The notes below the pieces were generated by a model. It was not told where the DNA came from, searched no databases, and worked only from the letters and a program-made list of their open reading frames with translations. Of a stretch of DNA of 64,000 nucleotides, positions 35,664 through 44,540 are shown piece by piece. The number at the start of each line of letters is the position of its first letter. The first letter of the stretch is position 1. Position numbers and translations under genes: made by a program. This DNA comes from Verrucomicrobiota bacterium (GTDB lineage: Bacteria; Verrucomicrobiota; Verrucomicrobiia; Opitutales; UBA953). The stretch is taken from NCBI GenBank assembly GCA_014193315.1, contig BJHS01000002.1, positions 1-64,000 of the forward strand, written 5' to 3'.

Positions 35664-36314
35664 ATGAGTACCCCCTCGTCCCTCCGCGCCTCCCTGCGCG
35701 TCGTCATCGCCCTCGGCTTCGGCGCCGTGGCCGCCCTCGCCGGCGAAGCCGTCTCGCTGTTCGACGGCAAGTCCCTCGCGGGCTGGAAGCCCTCGAAGAA
35801 CTCGCCCGAAGGCACCTACAAGGTCGCCGACGGCGTCCTCCAGGTCCGCGGCGGCCAAGGCCACCTCTACTTCGTCGGCGCCGACGGCAAGGCGGAGTTC
35901 AAGAACTTCGACTTCAAGGCCAAGGTAAAGACCTACAAGGGCGCCAACTCCGGCCTCTACTTCCACACCGCCTACCAGGACGCCGGCTGGCCGGCGGCTG
36001 GCTACGAGTGCCAGGTCAACGCCACCCATGGCGACAAAAAGAAGACCGGCGGCCTCTACGCCGTGAAGGACGTCATGGACGTCGCCCCCGCCCCCGATGA
36101 CGTCTGGTTCGACTACCACATCCGAGTCGAAGGCAAGCGCATCCAGATTTGGATCAATGACAAGCAGACCGTCGACTTCACCCAACCGGAAGACTGGACC
36201 CCGCCGAAGGGCATGGCTGGCCGCAAACTCGGCACGGGCACCTTCGCGATCCAAGCCCACGACCCCGGCTGCAAGGTCGACTACAAGGACCTCGTCGTCG
36301 AGAAACTGCCCTGA
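35664..36314 (+). CDS. Exported DUF1080 (3-keto-disaccharide hydrolase-like) protein
   Basis: The 216-residue product has a signal peptide ending near ALAGEAV and a single DUF1080 domain. This is a concanavalin-like beta-sandwich abundant in Verrucomicrobiota and Planctomycetota and linked to cleavage of 3-keto-glycosides. Family marks are SLFDGKSLAGWKPS near the start, NFDFKAKVKTYKGANSGLYF, AGYECQVNA (the E/Q-rich active-site strand), GGLYAV, and WFDYHIRVEGKRIQIWINDK. It is a one-gene unit with its own promoter and a strong terminator. The actual substrate is unknown. Confidence 0.88.
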   Translation: MSTPSSLRASLRVVIALGFGAVAALAGEAVSLFDGKSLAGWKPSKNSPEGTYKVADGVLQVRGGQGHLYFVGADGKAEFKNFDFKAKVKTYKGANSGLYFHTAYQDAGWPAAGYECQVNATHGDKKKTGGLYAVKDVMDVAPAPDDVWFDYHIRVEGKRIQIWINDKQTVDFTQPEDWTPPKGMAGRKLGTGTFAIQAHDPGCKVDYKDLVVEKLP

Positions 36315-36334
36315 GCCCGCCCCGGCGGGAAACC

Positions 36335-36364
36335 AAAAGGCGGACCGCCGGGTCCGCCTTTTTT
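36335..36364. terminator. Bidirectional rho-independent terminator
   Basis: An 8-bp GC-rich stem, GGCGGACC (36339-36346) and GGTCCGCC (36351-36358), has a GCCG loop. It is preceded by AAAA and followed by TTTTTT, so it can end transcription from both the DUF1080 gene and the convergent minus-strand gene. Confidence 0.85.
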
Positions 36365-36375
36365 GTGCCCACCGC

Positions 36376-37248
36376 TCAGGCGAGCGCGCGGCTGAGCTCG
36401 GCGATGAGCCGGCCGCGCACCGGTTCAGCCAGAGCGGAGAGCCGACGTTGCTCGGCTTCATAGTCGCTCCGACCTGCGGCGGTCTCGATCGCGATGGGCG
36501 GCAGGCCGATGGCCGAGAAGTCGTAGGGACTCGCCCGCATGTCGACCGAACGCGCGACCTGCGCGAGTTCAAAAGCGTCCGCGGCGAGCCCTGCCGAGAC
36601 CCAGGGCTGCGCCTTCATCGCCCACTTGAAGAGGTCCATGGTGACGTGCACGCACCCAGGCTGCTCATTCTCGAGGCGGGCGTCGAGCGTGGGCGCGAGC
36701 TTGTTAAGCGGCCGCGCCTCTGGCGTGAAGAATCTAAAGGCGTCGTAATGCGTGCACCGCACGGGCATCGCGCGCACGACGGCGTCGGTCCCCTCGGCAC
36801 CGAGGCGGAGCGGCCACGCGCCATGCCGGCGTTGGTCCGCCTGCCCGTAGACCATCGCCCATTCATGCAGACCGAAGCAGCCGTGAAAAGCCGGGCGAGC
36901 CGCGACGGCCTGGCTCAACCGCAGCGCAAAGGTGAGCCGTTCGCGCTGGGCGGGCGTGGGCGGCGCCACCCGCGCGACTCCGGCGGCATCGATTTGGAAA
37001 CGGCGATCCGCCGACAACTCTGCGGCGTCGGCCAGGGCCACGCCCGCCCCGGGACCCCAACGCCGCAAGGCCGAGTGGCGAAAGGGGTAATACGTGAAGA
37101 GGAAGTCCTGCACCGGGTTCGGCTCTCCCCGCCGGGCCCGGTCGCGCCGATCGGCGGACAAGCGATCCGCCCGCGCCTCGTGGGCGGTCCGGAGCGCGCG
37201 CCACGCGTCGCGGGCCAGCGGGGCGTCGTTGGGGGCAGGGAGATTCAC
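36376..37248 (-). CDS. Conserved protein of the family labelled '3-methyladenine DNA glycosylase' in actinobacteria; function uncertain
   Basis: The 290-residue product starts with GTG at 37248, overlapping the TGA of the carbonic anhydrase gene. Motifs are NPVQDFLFTYYPFRHSALRR, HGCFGLHEWAMVYG, PLRLGAEGTDAVV, THYDAFRFFTPEARPLNKL, EQPGCVHVTMDLFKWAMK and DMRASPYDFSAIG, with IET and GR.DYE near the end. I recognise this pattern from proteins annotated as 3-methyladenine DNA glycosylase in Streptomyces and relatives, but I know of no good biochemical support for that label. Many conserved His, Cys, Glu and Tyr residues suggest an enzyme. The frame stays open upstream, but there it overlaps the carbonic anhydrase and is not protein-like. 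Confidence 0.75.
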   Translation of the reverse strand: MNLPAPNDAPLARDAWRALRTAHEARADRLSADRRDRARRGEPNPVQDFLFTYYPFRHSALRRWGPGAGVALADAAELSADRRFQIDAAGVARVAPPTPAQRERLTFALRLSQAVAARPAFHGCFGLHEWAMVYGQADQRRHGAWPLRLGAEGTDAVVRAMPVRCTHYDAFRFFTPEARPLNKLAPTLDARLENEQPGCVHVTMDLFKWAMKAQPWVSAGLAADAFELAQVARSVDMRASPYDFSAIGLPPIAIETAAGRSDYEAEQRRLSALAEPVRGRLIAELSRALA

Positions 37249-37814
37249 TCGCCGCAACGCCGATGATGCGCGGCTACCTTGATATACTTCTCGGCCCAAC
37301 CCGGCAGGGCGGCCTGCTCCGCCTCGGTCAGGGGACGCACGACCTTGGCCGGCGAACCGAGCACCAGCGAACCGGGCGGCACCACCATGCCCTTGGTGAC
37401 CAAGGCGTGCGCACCGATGATGCTCCGGGCGCCGATGACCGCGCCGTCGAGGATCGTGGCGTGCATCCCGATCAGGCACTCGTCCCCGATCGTGCAAGCG
37501 TGGATCATCGCGAGGTGGCCCACCGTCACGTACCGGCCGACCAAGGCGGGGAGACCGTCCGCCACGTGCACGACCGCGCCGTCCTGGATGTTGGTACCTT
37601 CGCCGACCTCGATGGGGGCGATGTCGCCCCGCAGCACTGCGCAAGGCCAGATACTGGCGGAGGCGCCGACCTTGACGTTGCCGATGACGACGGCCCGGGG
37701 GTGGATAAATGCCGAGGTATGGACCTTGGGGCCTTGGAGTAGGTTGCGGTTGAGCTGCTGCGACCAAGCCTGCTCGGGGTCCGGGGGGCTCTCGGCGTTA
37801 TGGAAAGGGTTCAT
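37245..37814 (-). CDS. Gamma-carbonic anhydrase family hexapeptide-repeat protein
   Basis: The 189-residue protein is a left-handed beta-helix of the gamma-carbonic anhydrase/YrdA type. Hexapeptide repeats run through [20 protein letters not shown] to [15 protein letters not shown]. Three histidines that normally bind the metal are present: His83 (GAVVHVAD), His100 and His105 ([10 protein letters not shown]). The start at [11 protein letters not shown] is at 37814; an upstream extension is not family-like. Whether it hydrates CO2 or does something else is open, because many members are inactive as anhydrases. It shares a 4-nt overlap with the next gene. Confidence 0.9.
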   Translation of the reverse strand: MNPFHNAESPPDPEQAWSQQLNRNLLQGPKVHTSAFIHPRAVVIGNVKVGASASIWPCAVLRGDIAPIEVGEGTNIQDGAVVHVADGLPALVGRYVTVGHLAMIHACTIGDECLIGMHATILDGAVIGARSIIGAHALVTKGMVVPPGSLVLGSPAKVVRPLTEAEQAALPGWAEKYIKVAAHHRRCGE

Positions 37815-37951
37815 GCAGGGAAGATGGAGCGAGCCGGGGCCGACGGAAAAGAAATAAGCGGGGTAAATCGTCAAAAAGGGCGGCTTACCCCCTCCCCAAG
37901 CTAGGAAAGCCCCCCGCGGGACCTCATTTCAAGCTAGCCCCTAAAATCCCC

Positions 37952-37979
37952 TTGCAAAGCACCCTTCCCTCCGTTTGCT
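37952..37979 (+). promoter_or_regulatory. Putative promoter of rplU-rpmA
   Basis: TTGCAA (37952-37957) and TTTGCT (37974-37979) are 16 nt apart and end 17 nt before the rplU ATG. The hexamers fit the local TTGC(C/A)-N16-TNNG(A/C)T pattern but are weak by the Escherichia coli standard. Confidence 0.35.
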
Positions 37980-37996
37980 CCGACCTTCCGACAGCC

Positions 37997-38311
37997 ATGA
38001 AGGCCACATTTATCACCTCCGGTCGCCAGTTCACCGTCAAGCAAGGCGACATCCTCATCGTTAACCAGTACCCTGGTAAGAACGAGGGGGACAAACTCAC
38101 CTTTGACCAGGTCCTCCTCGTGGGCGAAGGCGCCAACGCGAAGATCGGCACGCCCACCGTGGCCGGCGCCACCGTGACCGCCACGATCCTTGAGAACAAG
38201 CGCGGCGAGAAAATCCGCATCTTCAAGCACCGCCGCCGCAAGGGTTACTACCGCCGTCGCGGCCATCGCCAAGAGCTGTCCGTGATCAAGGTCGACGCCA
38301 TCTCCGGTTAA
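37997..38311 (+). CDS. rplU: 50S ribosomal protein L21 (bL21)
   Basis: L21 binds 23S rRNA in the large subunit. The 104-residue product begins [20 protein letters not shown]. It has the family segments [20 protein letters not shown] and [20 protein letters not shown], followed by [19 protein letters not shown] start it at 37997; an upstream in-frame extension is not L21-like. It is followed by rpmA after 24 nt, the standard pairing, but the usual third gene (obg) is absent. Confidence 0.97.
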   Translation: MKATFITSGRQFTVKQGDILIVNQYPGKNEGDKLTFDQVLLVGEGANAKIGTPTVAGATVTATILENKRGEKIRIFKHRRRKGYYRRRGHRQELSVIKVDAISG

Positions 38312-38335
38312 TTAACCCCTTAACGCACCACCACC

Positions 38336-38602
38336 ATGGCAACTAAGAAAGGCGGCGGGACTTCGTCCAACGGCCGCGATTCCACCTCCAAGCGCCTCGG
38401 CGTGAAGCTTTACGGCGGCGAATTCGCCCCCGCTGGCTCGATCATCATCCGCCAGCGCGGTACCGTGATGCGCGCGGGTCGCAATGTCGGTATGGGCCGC
38501 GACCACACCCTCTTCGCCAAGGCCGATGGCCTCGTCAAGTGGGACGCTGAGCACCGCAAGGTGGAGATCGTCCCGACGACCTCCTCCTCCTGCTCGCTCT
38601 AA
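38336..38602 (+). CDS. rpmA: 50S ribosomal protein L27 (bL27)
   Basis: L27 reaches into the peptidyl-transferase centre with its N-terminus. The 88-residue product starts [20 protein letters not shown], with the conserved [20 protein letters not shown] and [14 protein letters not shown]. The mature-type short N-terminus means no protease processing is expected. The C-terminal tail ends in an unusual Thr/Ser-rich stretch with a Cys (PTTSSSCSL). A strong terminator follows. Confidence 0.97.
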   Translation: MATKKGGGTSSNGRDSTSKRLGVKLYGGEFAPAGSIIIRQRGTVMRAGRNVGMGRDHTLFAKADGLVKWDAEHRKVEIVPTTSSSCSL

Positions 38603-38621
38603 GTTCCGCGACCAGCCGCCG

Positions 38622-38649
38622 AAAAGCCGACCGTAAGGTCGGTTTTTTT
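38622..38649. terminator. Bidirectional rho-independent terminator after rpmA
   Basis: The stem CCGACC (38627-38632) and GGTCGG (38637-38642) has a GTAA loop. It is flanked by AAAA on the left and seven T residues on the right. It serves rplU-rpmA and the convergent minus-strand operon that ends with the MATE gene. Confidence 0.85.
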
Positions 38650-38670
38650 GTGCCCAGAAAACCCGCCCCT

Positions 38671-40038
38671 TCAGGCGTCGTCAACGCCGGTCTGGGCGGC
38701 CTGCCGGAACTTCCACGCCATGGCTAGGGACACGAGGACAAGCCCGGTCGCCAGCGAGATCCAGATACCCACCGCCCCTAGCCCGAAATAACCAACCGGC
38801 AGCCCGAAGACCCGGAAGCCCACCGGGAACGCCAAAGCGAGCGCCAAGGGCAGACAGAACAGCCAGTAGACGATGAAGACACTCCAAGAGGCCCAGGCGG
38901 CCCGATTGACCGACCGGAGGAGGTAGGCCGCCACGACCTGCACGCCATCGAAGGGCGCCCACACCGCGGCGAAGATCAGCAAGGTCGAGGCGAGCGCCGC
39001 GGTCTCGGTGCCGGCGACGCCGTACGTCGCCATGAGTACCGGCCTTAAGAGAATCATGCCTAGCCCGTAGATGGCCATGATGAACCCGCCCATGACCAAG
39101 GCGCCGAGACCGATGGCCTGCACCTTGCGCGGGTCTTTGGCGCCATACGCCTCGCCGACGCGGATGCCGGCGGCGATGCCGAGCCCCAGCGGCAACATGA
39201 ACGCGGCCGACGCCGTGCTGATGGCGACTTGGTGCGCGGCCTGCGCGGTGGCGTTGATCCAGCCGGCCATGACGGGAACGATCGCGAAGATGCCGACTTC
39301 GCTGAGGCTGTGCAACCCCGCCGGCCAGCCCGTCTTCAGGAGGCGCTGGAAGACGGCCAGCTGCAGCCCGTCCGCCCAGCGCACCTCGCCGCGGCCGGGC
39401 GTGAACCAAAGACCGATGAGCATGACCAAGCGGGCGACGAGCGTGGCCCAACCAGCGCCCGCGAGACCCAGCGCGGGAAAGCCCCAGTGGCCGAACATCC
39501 AGAGCCAGTTAAAGAAGATATTGGCGAGGATGCCGGCGCTCAGCCAGGCCAGCGAGACCCACGGCTGGTGCTGGGAATCGCGGTGCCCGCGGAGCGCGTG
39601 AAACGCCAGGCCGGGCACCATCGCCCAGGACATGAGGATGAAGAACTCCCGGGCCTCGGCGCTGACCGCGGCGGAGGAGCCGAGCAAGGGGATGAAGTCC
39701 GCGGCCGCGTGCGAGCCGATCGCGGCGACGGCGCTGATGGCGACCGCCAGGACCATGCCATGCCGCAGGATCGCCGGCGCCGACTCCCCGACCCCGGCCC
39801 CGTTGTCCTGCGACTGGTAGACCGCGATCGCGCCGACGACCCCGATGCCGAAGACATACGGGATGTAGTTGAGGTTCGAGGCCAGCGCCGAGGCCGCCAA
39901 GGCCGTCTCGCCGAGGTGACCGGCCATCGCCACGTCGACGACGAACATCAGGCCGTAACCGAGCATACCCAGCATGATCGGCACCGCCAGTTTGAGCGTC
40001 GGGCCGAGTTCGGAGCGGATGGTCGGGGCGGCGGTCAA
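38671..40038 (-). CDS. MATE family efflux transporter
   Basis: The 455-residue product has about twelve hydrophobic segments in two similar halves, typical of the NorM/DinF (MatE) cation/drug antiporters. Characteristic stretches are LAVPIMLGMLGYGLMFVVDV at the start of the first half, AGWATLVARLVMLIGLWF, and KTGWPAGLHSLSEVGIFAIV at the start of the second half. The start codon appears to be TTG at 40038; no nearby ATG gives a complete first helix. It lies 36 nt after the beta-propeller gene on the same strand and is probably the last gene of that operon. A substrate cannot be deduced. Confidence 0.9.
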   Translation of the reverse strand: MTAAPTIRSELGPTLKLAVPIMLGMLGYGLMFVVDVAMAGHLGETALAASALASNLNYIPYVFGIGVVGAIAVYQSQDNGAGVGESAPAILRHGMVLAVAISAVAAIGSHAAADFIPLLGSSAAVSAEAREFFILMSWAMVPGLAFHALRGHRDSQHQPWVSLAWLSAGILANIFFNWLWMFGHWGFPALGLAGAGWATLVARLVMLIGLWFTPGRGEVRWADGLQLAVFQRLLKTGWPAGLHSLSEVGIFAIVPVMAGWINATAQAAHQVAISTASAAFMLPLGLGIAAGIRVGEAYGAKDPRKVQAIGLGALVMGGFIMAIYGLGMILLRPVLMATYGVAGTETAALASTLLIFAAVWAPFDGVQVVAAYLLRSVNRAAWASWSVFIVYWLFCLPLALALAFPVGFRVFGLPVGYFGLGAVGIWISLATGLVLVSLAMAWKFRQAAQTGVDDA

Positions 40039-40074
40039 GCCCCCAAGAGGAAAGGATTACCTTCCCGTGGCGAG

Positions 40075-41559
40075 TCAGTTCTTCGGCAAGCGGTTCAAGG
40101 TGTAATAGGCGTCCGCATGGTCCAGCGCCTCACCACCGGCCGAACGGAGACCGTCGGCATGCAACTCATGGACATGATGCTCGCGGAGGCCGTCCACCTT
40201 GAGGCGGACGCCGAGGCCGTCCGCGGCGACCTGGGCGGAGACGATGGCGTTCGGCGCGACCTGGATTTCCTCGCTGCCATAGGCGCCCGAATAGAGATAG
40301 GTGTGGCTGGTCATGCGGTAAGAGGCGACGTCCGCCGCCCGGACCTTATCGACAGGCTTGGTAAAGGTGAGCTCGAACCCGTCGGGTCGGGCTTTCATCT
40401 CCTTGATGGCGAACGGCACGACACCGGTGTAACGCAGGCGCTGCAGGCCGTAGGCCTTGGTGCCGAGCGAGGACCATCCTCGGCTGGTCATCCCGACCAT
40501 CAGCGAGCCATCCGGGGCAAAACTGAGGCGCACGATGCCGGCGGCGAAACCGCCGACGAACGGGAAGCAGGCTCCCTGATACTCGCCCTCGACCTTCTCA
40601 AGGAAGACCCGGCTGACCTTGGCGTCCGTGAACTCGGCCACGAACATCTGCCCGTCGAACGGACCGAACCGACCGCCGGCGGCGCAGACGGCGAGGTCGG
40701 TGCCGCTGCGACCCATCTTGTTGTAGGGCATCCAGACGGCGGGGGCGCGCATCTCGGGCAAGGCCTTCAAGGCCTCCGGGTAGGGCCGCTTCTCCGGGAG
40801 CTTGGCGGACAGCCTGACGGGCGACGCGGGCAGCTTCTCGGAGGCGATGCCTTCCGGATTCAGGAAGAACGCACCCGCACGGAGGTGGTAGATGGGCGTG
40901 GTCGGGATCCAGGTGCCTTGCTGATCGACGCAGAACATGTCGCCGGCGAGATTCGCCCCGAGCCCGCACGGCGAACGCAGGCCGGCCACCATGGGAATGA
41001 ACCGGCCACCCTCGCCCAGGACGCCACCCCACCCGCGCCACGGCGCCCGGTTGTCCGAGTGGTCGCCCATGTCGACATTAAGCGTGACCCAGAGCTGCCC
41101 GAGCCCGTCGCGCTTCGGACCGTAGGCATAGCCGTGGTAGGAGCCGGAAACGTTCCAGCCCGCGCCGGCGGTAAGATACTCGTCGGCGACACCGTCGCCG
41201 TTCGTGTCGCGCAGGCGGGTCGTCTCGGTCCGCTGGGTGACGAGGAGATCCTTGCCGTCCCGTAACAGGCCGAGCGGTTCGTGCAGTCCCGAGGCGAAGA
41301 GCTGGTACGTCACCCGGTCGGGCTTGGGCGCGAGGACGCCATCGAGGAGCCAGACCTCGCCCTTACGGATCGAGAGCGCGAGTTTGCCGTCGGCGGTCCA
41401 GTCCATGCCGCTGACCTCGAGCGCGAGGCCGTCGCCCGGCTTCCAATCCTTGGCGCGCGTATCCGCCACGGTGCTCGCGGTCAGGATATCGACGATTTCG
41501 TAGGACGGCGCGCCGGCGAGGGCGGCCGCGGACAGGAACGTGGCGGCGACGGCTTTCAT
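40075..41559 (-). CDS. Exported beta-propeller protein (sorbosone/glucose dehydrogenase-like), copy 1
   Basis: The 494-residue product has a short signal peptide (MKAVAATFLSAAALAG). Its propeller-type repeats resemble the membrane-bound glucose/sorbosone dehydrogenase-like domains common in PVC bacteria. Features are FASGLHEPLGLLRDG, the calcium-type loop DTNGDGVADEY, APWRGWGGVLGEGGRFIPM, AGLRSPCGLG and FVAEFTDAKVSRV. Such proteins are presumed to oxidise sugars or alcohols and to pass electrons to cytochrome c. No cofactor site can be proven here. The ATG overlaps the stop of the five-heme cytochrome gene (ATGA), indicating coupled translation. A paralogue lies at 59377-60882. Confidence 0.82.
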   Translation of the reverse strand: MKAVAATFLSAAALAGAPSYEIVDILTASTVADTRAKDWKPGDGLALEVSGMDWTADGKLALSIRKGEVWLLDGVLAPKPDRVTYQLFASGLHEPLGLLRDGKDLLVTQRTETTRLRDTNGDGVADEYLTAGAGWNVSGSYHGYAYGPKRDGLGQLWVTLNVDMGDHSDNRAPWRGWGGVLGEGGRFIPMVAGLRSPCGLGANLAGDMFCVDQQGTWIPTTPIYHLRAGAFFLNPEGIASEKLPASPVRLSAKLPEKRPYPEALKALPEMRAPAVWMPYNKMGRSGTDLAVCAAGGRFGPFDGQMFVAEFTDAKVSRVFLEKVEGEYQGACFPFVGGFAAGIVRLSFAPDGSLMVGMTSRGWSSLGTKAYGLQRLRYTGVVPFAIKEMKARPDGFELTFTKPVDKVRAADVASYRMTSHTYLYSGAYGSEEIQVAPNAIVSAQVAADGLGVRLKVDGLREHHVHELHADGLRSAGGEALDHADAYYTLNRLPKN

Positions 41560-43613
41560 TTCCAAAGGTAGGTGAAGACGCGCCGACCGGCGGCGGCGGG
41601 GCCTTCCGTCGGCGCGAGCTCCGGAGGATGGTGGATGGCCGGGGTGAAGCCGGGCACGGGGGTCCAGGTGACGATGCGCCGCAGACCGCCGGCGACGCCT
41701 TCGAAGGTCTCCTCGACCTTCACGCCGCCCTGTTCGTTGAGGAACGTGGGGTTGCCATCGGCGTCGAGGCGGTAGCCGAGGAAACGGCCAACGGGCTTAG
41801 GCCAGGCGACGACCCGTTCGCCGAGGGGCTTCTCGAAGGTGGGGAAGCGCGAGAACCACGTCAGGTAGGCGTCGAAAAACCGTCCTTTCCAGGCGAGGCC
41901 GGGCCCGCCCTGATCGCCATCATAGGCGAGATGCACGCCGGTCGGGAAACCGACCAGGATGGCGCGGACGCCCACGCCGTCCAGAAAAGCGCGCTGCACG
42001 ACCGGACGATCCTTGGGGACGATCTCAAACTCTCCGTGGCGGTTCCGCGGGAAGCCTTCGGGTTCGCCGTTGGCGCTTTCGGCGAACTTGTAGATGGCCG
42101 CGATCTGCTTGTCGGTGTCGCCCCCCAGGATCGACGGATTGAAGGATTTGCCACCGGGCCAGAACGAGGGCATCAACGTGCCTGGACGATAGCCAGCCGG
42201 GTTGATGAGGTATTCCTTGAGCCAGCCTTCCTGCAGGCGCGAGGCGATGTTGCTGATGTCGGGCCCTTGGATGCCCAGGGACGGACGGTCTCCCCAACGG
42301 TGGCAGGTGATGCAGCCCGCCCCACCCTGCGTACCCAGGAGCTTGCGGCCGGCGGTGTCGTCGCCGCCTGCGAACTTCAGGACGGCACGCGCATCGGCGA
42401 CACCTAGGAGCTTGGCGAGCTCCGCGGTGGACGCGCCATACTGCGGCATCCTGGTCTTCAGGTACGGACGCACGCGGTTCCCGCCGGCCATCACCTTAGC
42501 CAGCCATTCGGGGCGGAGCTTGCCACCGACACCGGTCAGGGGCGGCGGATACCGGCCGGTGTCGCCGAGGTTGTGGTCGCCTTGGAAGTAGGGCTTGCGG
42601 GCGGCGTCGGGGCCGCCCTGGCCGTCGCGCTCATGACAAGCGACGCAGTTGAGCGCATGCAAGGTCAGCTCGGCGGCGAGTTTCGGCGCGGCGGCCTCGC
42701 CCTTCCTCGCGAGGAATAGTTTCAGCGCGGCGCGCTGGGGCTCCGCAAGCGCGTAGCGCGGACCCCTGACGTGATCGGCGTCCAGACAGCCGCCATCGAT
42801 CCTACCCAACGCCACCGGCTTCGCGGCGACATCCTCGGGCAGGTCGTGACAGGCGGCGCACCGGGCCGCGAGGACGGCCTGGCGCCCGGCGAGGGCGAGC
42901 GTCTTATCCGCGACGACGGGGACGACCGGTTCGTCCAGACGTCCGTCGCTGCCGCGGAACGCGAGCAGATAGCCGGCGATGTCGATGGCGTCCTGGCGCT
43001 CCATCGCGACCTTCGGCATGCGTCCGTCGGTCCGCACCTTGAGCGGGTCGAGGATGAAGGCGCCAAGGCTATCGAGGCTGTGCTTGGCCTTGAGGTCGCC
43101 TAAGCCGACGCTGCGATGCGTGAACTCGGCGGCCTTGGGCGCGCCTTCGGGCGGGACGAAGTCCTGGCCGGGAGCATGACAGGCGACGCAGCCCATGGTA
43201 TTGAACAACTCGCCGCCCCGGCCGCCGTTGACGTGCATGATCTTCGCCGGGCCTTTCGGCTCGGCCTTGGGCCCCAAGGAAGCGAGATAGTGCTCGACCG
43301 CGTCGAGCGTCCGGGCGTCCGACCTGGCGAGGACCTGCGGCATGACCGCGCCAGGATGGACGGCCGCAGGGTCGGCGACGAACCGACGAAGCCATTCGGA
43401 GCGGACGCGCTGGGTGACCGTCGCGAGCGCCGGACCGCGCGGCGCGGGCAGACCGGTCACGCCGCCGTGACAGTTCACGCAACCGAGTTCGTTATAAAGG
43501 AGACGACCGCCTTCGGCCGTCGGCGTCGCGGCGTGGAAACGCTCGAAGCCCGTGACGAGCGGTTCGGCGACCAGCGCGGCGCCGGCGAGCAGGATGGCGG
43601 CCCGGAGGATCAT
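41556..43613 (-). CDS. Exported five-heme cytochrome c
   Basis: The 685-residue product starts at 43613, overlapping the stop of the upstream gene, and has an N-terminal signal sequence (MILRAAILLAGAALVAE). Five CxxCH heme-binding motifs are present, at residues 45-49 (CVNCH), 142-146 (CVACH), 252-256 (CAACH), 323-327 (CVACH) and 434-438 (CITCH). Each lies in a cytochrome c-like module with downstream Met contexts such as MPKVAMER and RMPQYGAS. The last 200 residues carry no heme and resemble the C-terminal domain of the cytochrome at 60906-62474 (HLAYDGDQGG, GYRLDADGNPTF). It is likely the electron acceptor for the following propeller protein. Confidence 0.9.
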   Translation of the reverse strand: MILRAAILLAGAALVAEPLVTGFERFHAATPTAEGGRLLYNELGCVNCHGGVTGLPAPRGPALATVTQRVRSEWLRRFVADPAAVHPGAVMPQVLARSDARTLDAVEHYLASLGPKAEPKGPAKIMHVNGGRGGELFNTMGCVACHAPGQDFVPPEGAPKAAEFTHRSVGLGDLKAKHSLDSLGAFILDPLKVRTDGRMPKVAMERQDAIDIAGYLLAFRGSDGRLDEPVVPVVADKTLALAGRQAVLAARCAACHDLPEDVAAKPVALGRIDGGCLDADHVRGPRYALAEPQRAALKLFLARKGEAAAPKLAAELTLHALNCVACHERDGQGGPDAARKPYFQGDHNLGDTGRYPPPLTGVGGKLRPEWLAKVMAGGNRVRPYLKTRMPQYGASTAELAKLLGVADARAVLKFAGGDDTAGRKLLGTQGGAGCITCHRWGDRPSLGIQGPDISNIASRLQEGWLKEYLINPAGYRPGTLMPSFWPGGKSFNPSILGGDTDKQIAAIYKFAESANGEPEGFPRNRHGEFEIVPKDRPVVQRAFLDGVGVRAILVGFPTGVHLAYDGDQGGPGLAWKGRFFDAYLTWFSRFPTFEKPLGERVVAWPKPVGRFLGYRLDADGNPTFLNEQGGVKVEETFEGVAGGLRRIVTWTPVPGFTPAIHHPPELAPTEGPAAAGRRVFTYLWK

Positions 43614-44536
43614 GCCGTCTCGCGGACGCACTTCTCGACGTAGGCGCGCGACTCGTTGATGAGCGCGGTGACCTCGGCGGTGGTCGGCATCACGGGGATG
43701 CCACGGGGCGTGGGGTGCATGAAGAGTTCGACCTGGCCGTCGAAACGGATGTCCCGCAAAGTCCTCATGATCGGGCGGTAGTCCAGCTTGCCGCGACCGG
43801 CCATCTGGCGGAGCTCCTCTTCCTTCGAGGCCTTCTTGAAGATACCCTCGGAGTGCTCCTGGAAATACATGAAGGGGAGGTTCTGGGCGCCGAGGTCGCG
43901 CAGGAGCGCCGGGATCTGGTCGGACCACTCATGCAGGTGGTGCGGCGCGAAGGCCACGCCGAGCGCGGGGGACTTGTTCAGCTCGGCGAAGGCGCGGAGG
44001 GAGTCCGGATGGTGCAGCGCCTGGTTGGAGTGGTTCTCGATCGCGATGCGTACGCCGAGCTCCCCGGCCCTGGCGGCGTGGGGCTTCATCTCCTCGAGGA
44101 ACTTCGCGATGGCCGCCTTGGCGGCCGCGCCGGAGGGATTCTTCGGGCCGGTGCTGCCGCAGACGACCGTCGTGCCACCGTGCTGCTTCACCCAGGCCAT
44201 CTCGTCCTGAAGCTTGAACGGTCCGAGCGGATAACGCGTGCTCACGCCGACCTTGACGCCGTGCTTCTTCAGCAGCGCCGCGAAGGCCTCGTCGCCCAGC
44301 GCGGCCGCCTGCTCGCGCTGGTCGCCGTGCACCTTGCACCAGAGGTCGATCGACTCGCTGCCGGTCTTGGCGACCTCGGGCAGGACCTCGGCGAGCGGGG
44401 CGTAGCCGTACATAGCGGACGACAGCACGTAGCGGAGGCGGAAGGGATCCGCGGCCTGGGCCCGCAGGGCGGGCGCGGCGACGGCCGCGGCGGCGGCGAG
44501 GCCGGCGGAACGCAGGAATTCGCGACGGGAGAGCAT
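43610..44536 (-). CDS. Tat-exported TIM-barrel protein of the sugar phosphate isomerase/epimerase superfamily
   Basis: The 308-residue product opens with a twin-arginine signal (LSRREFLRSAGLAAAAAV) and continues as an AP endonuclease 2-like TIM barrel. Likely metal-site residues occur in RIAIENHSNQA (Glu), FAPHHLHEW (His) and GQVELFMHPTPRG (Glu). Family members in PVC bacteria are often found in sugar pathways with 3-keto or inosose-type substrates, but this one cannot be assigned. The Tat signal suggests it folds with its metal before export. It lies 4 nt after the DJ-1-like gene and overlaps the cytochrome gene by 4 nt. Confidence 0.87.
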   Translation of the reverse strand: MLSRREFLRSAGLAAAAAVAAPALRAQAADPFRLRYVLSSAMYGYAPLAEVLPEVAKTGSESIDLWCKVHGDQREQAAALGDEAFAALLKKHGVKVGVSTRYPLGPFKLQDEMAWVKQHGGTTVVCGSTGPKNPSGAAAKAAIAKFLEEMKPHAARAGELGVRIAIENHSNQALHHPDSLRAFAELNKSPALGVAFAPHHLHEWSDQIPALLRDLGAQNLPFMYFQEHSEGIFKKASKEEELRQMAGRGKLDYRPIMRTLRDIRFDGQVELFMHPTPRGIPVMPTTAEVTALINESRAYVEKCVRETA

Positions 44537-44540
44537 GGCC

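Noticed and set aside
37249-37767. Longer form of the protein at 36376-37248
   Set aside because: The upstream part is an out-of-frame shadow of the gamma-carbonic anhydrase. The GTG at 37248 fits the family N-terminus.
39229-41265. Plus-strand open frame of 678 codons
   Set aside because: It is antisense to the MATE and propeller genes. Its translation is rich in Arg/Gly/Asp without any domain, so it is a shadow.
43614-43928. N-terminal extension of the five-heme cytochrome
   Set aside because: The frame is open, but the extra residues are Arg/Pro-rich shadow sequence of the isomerase gene. The ATG at 43613 gives a signal peptide and a 4-nt overlap.
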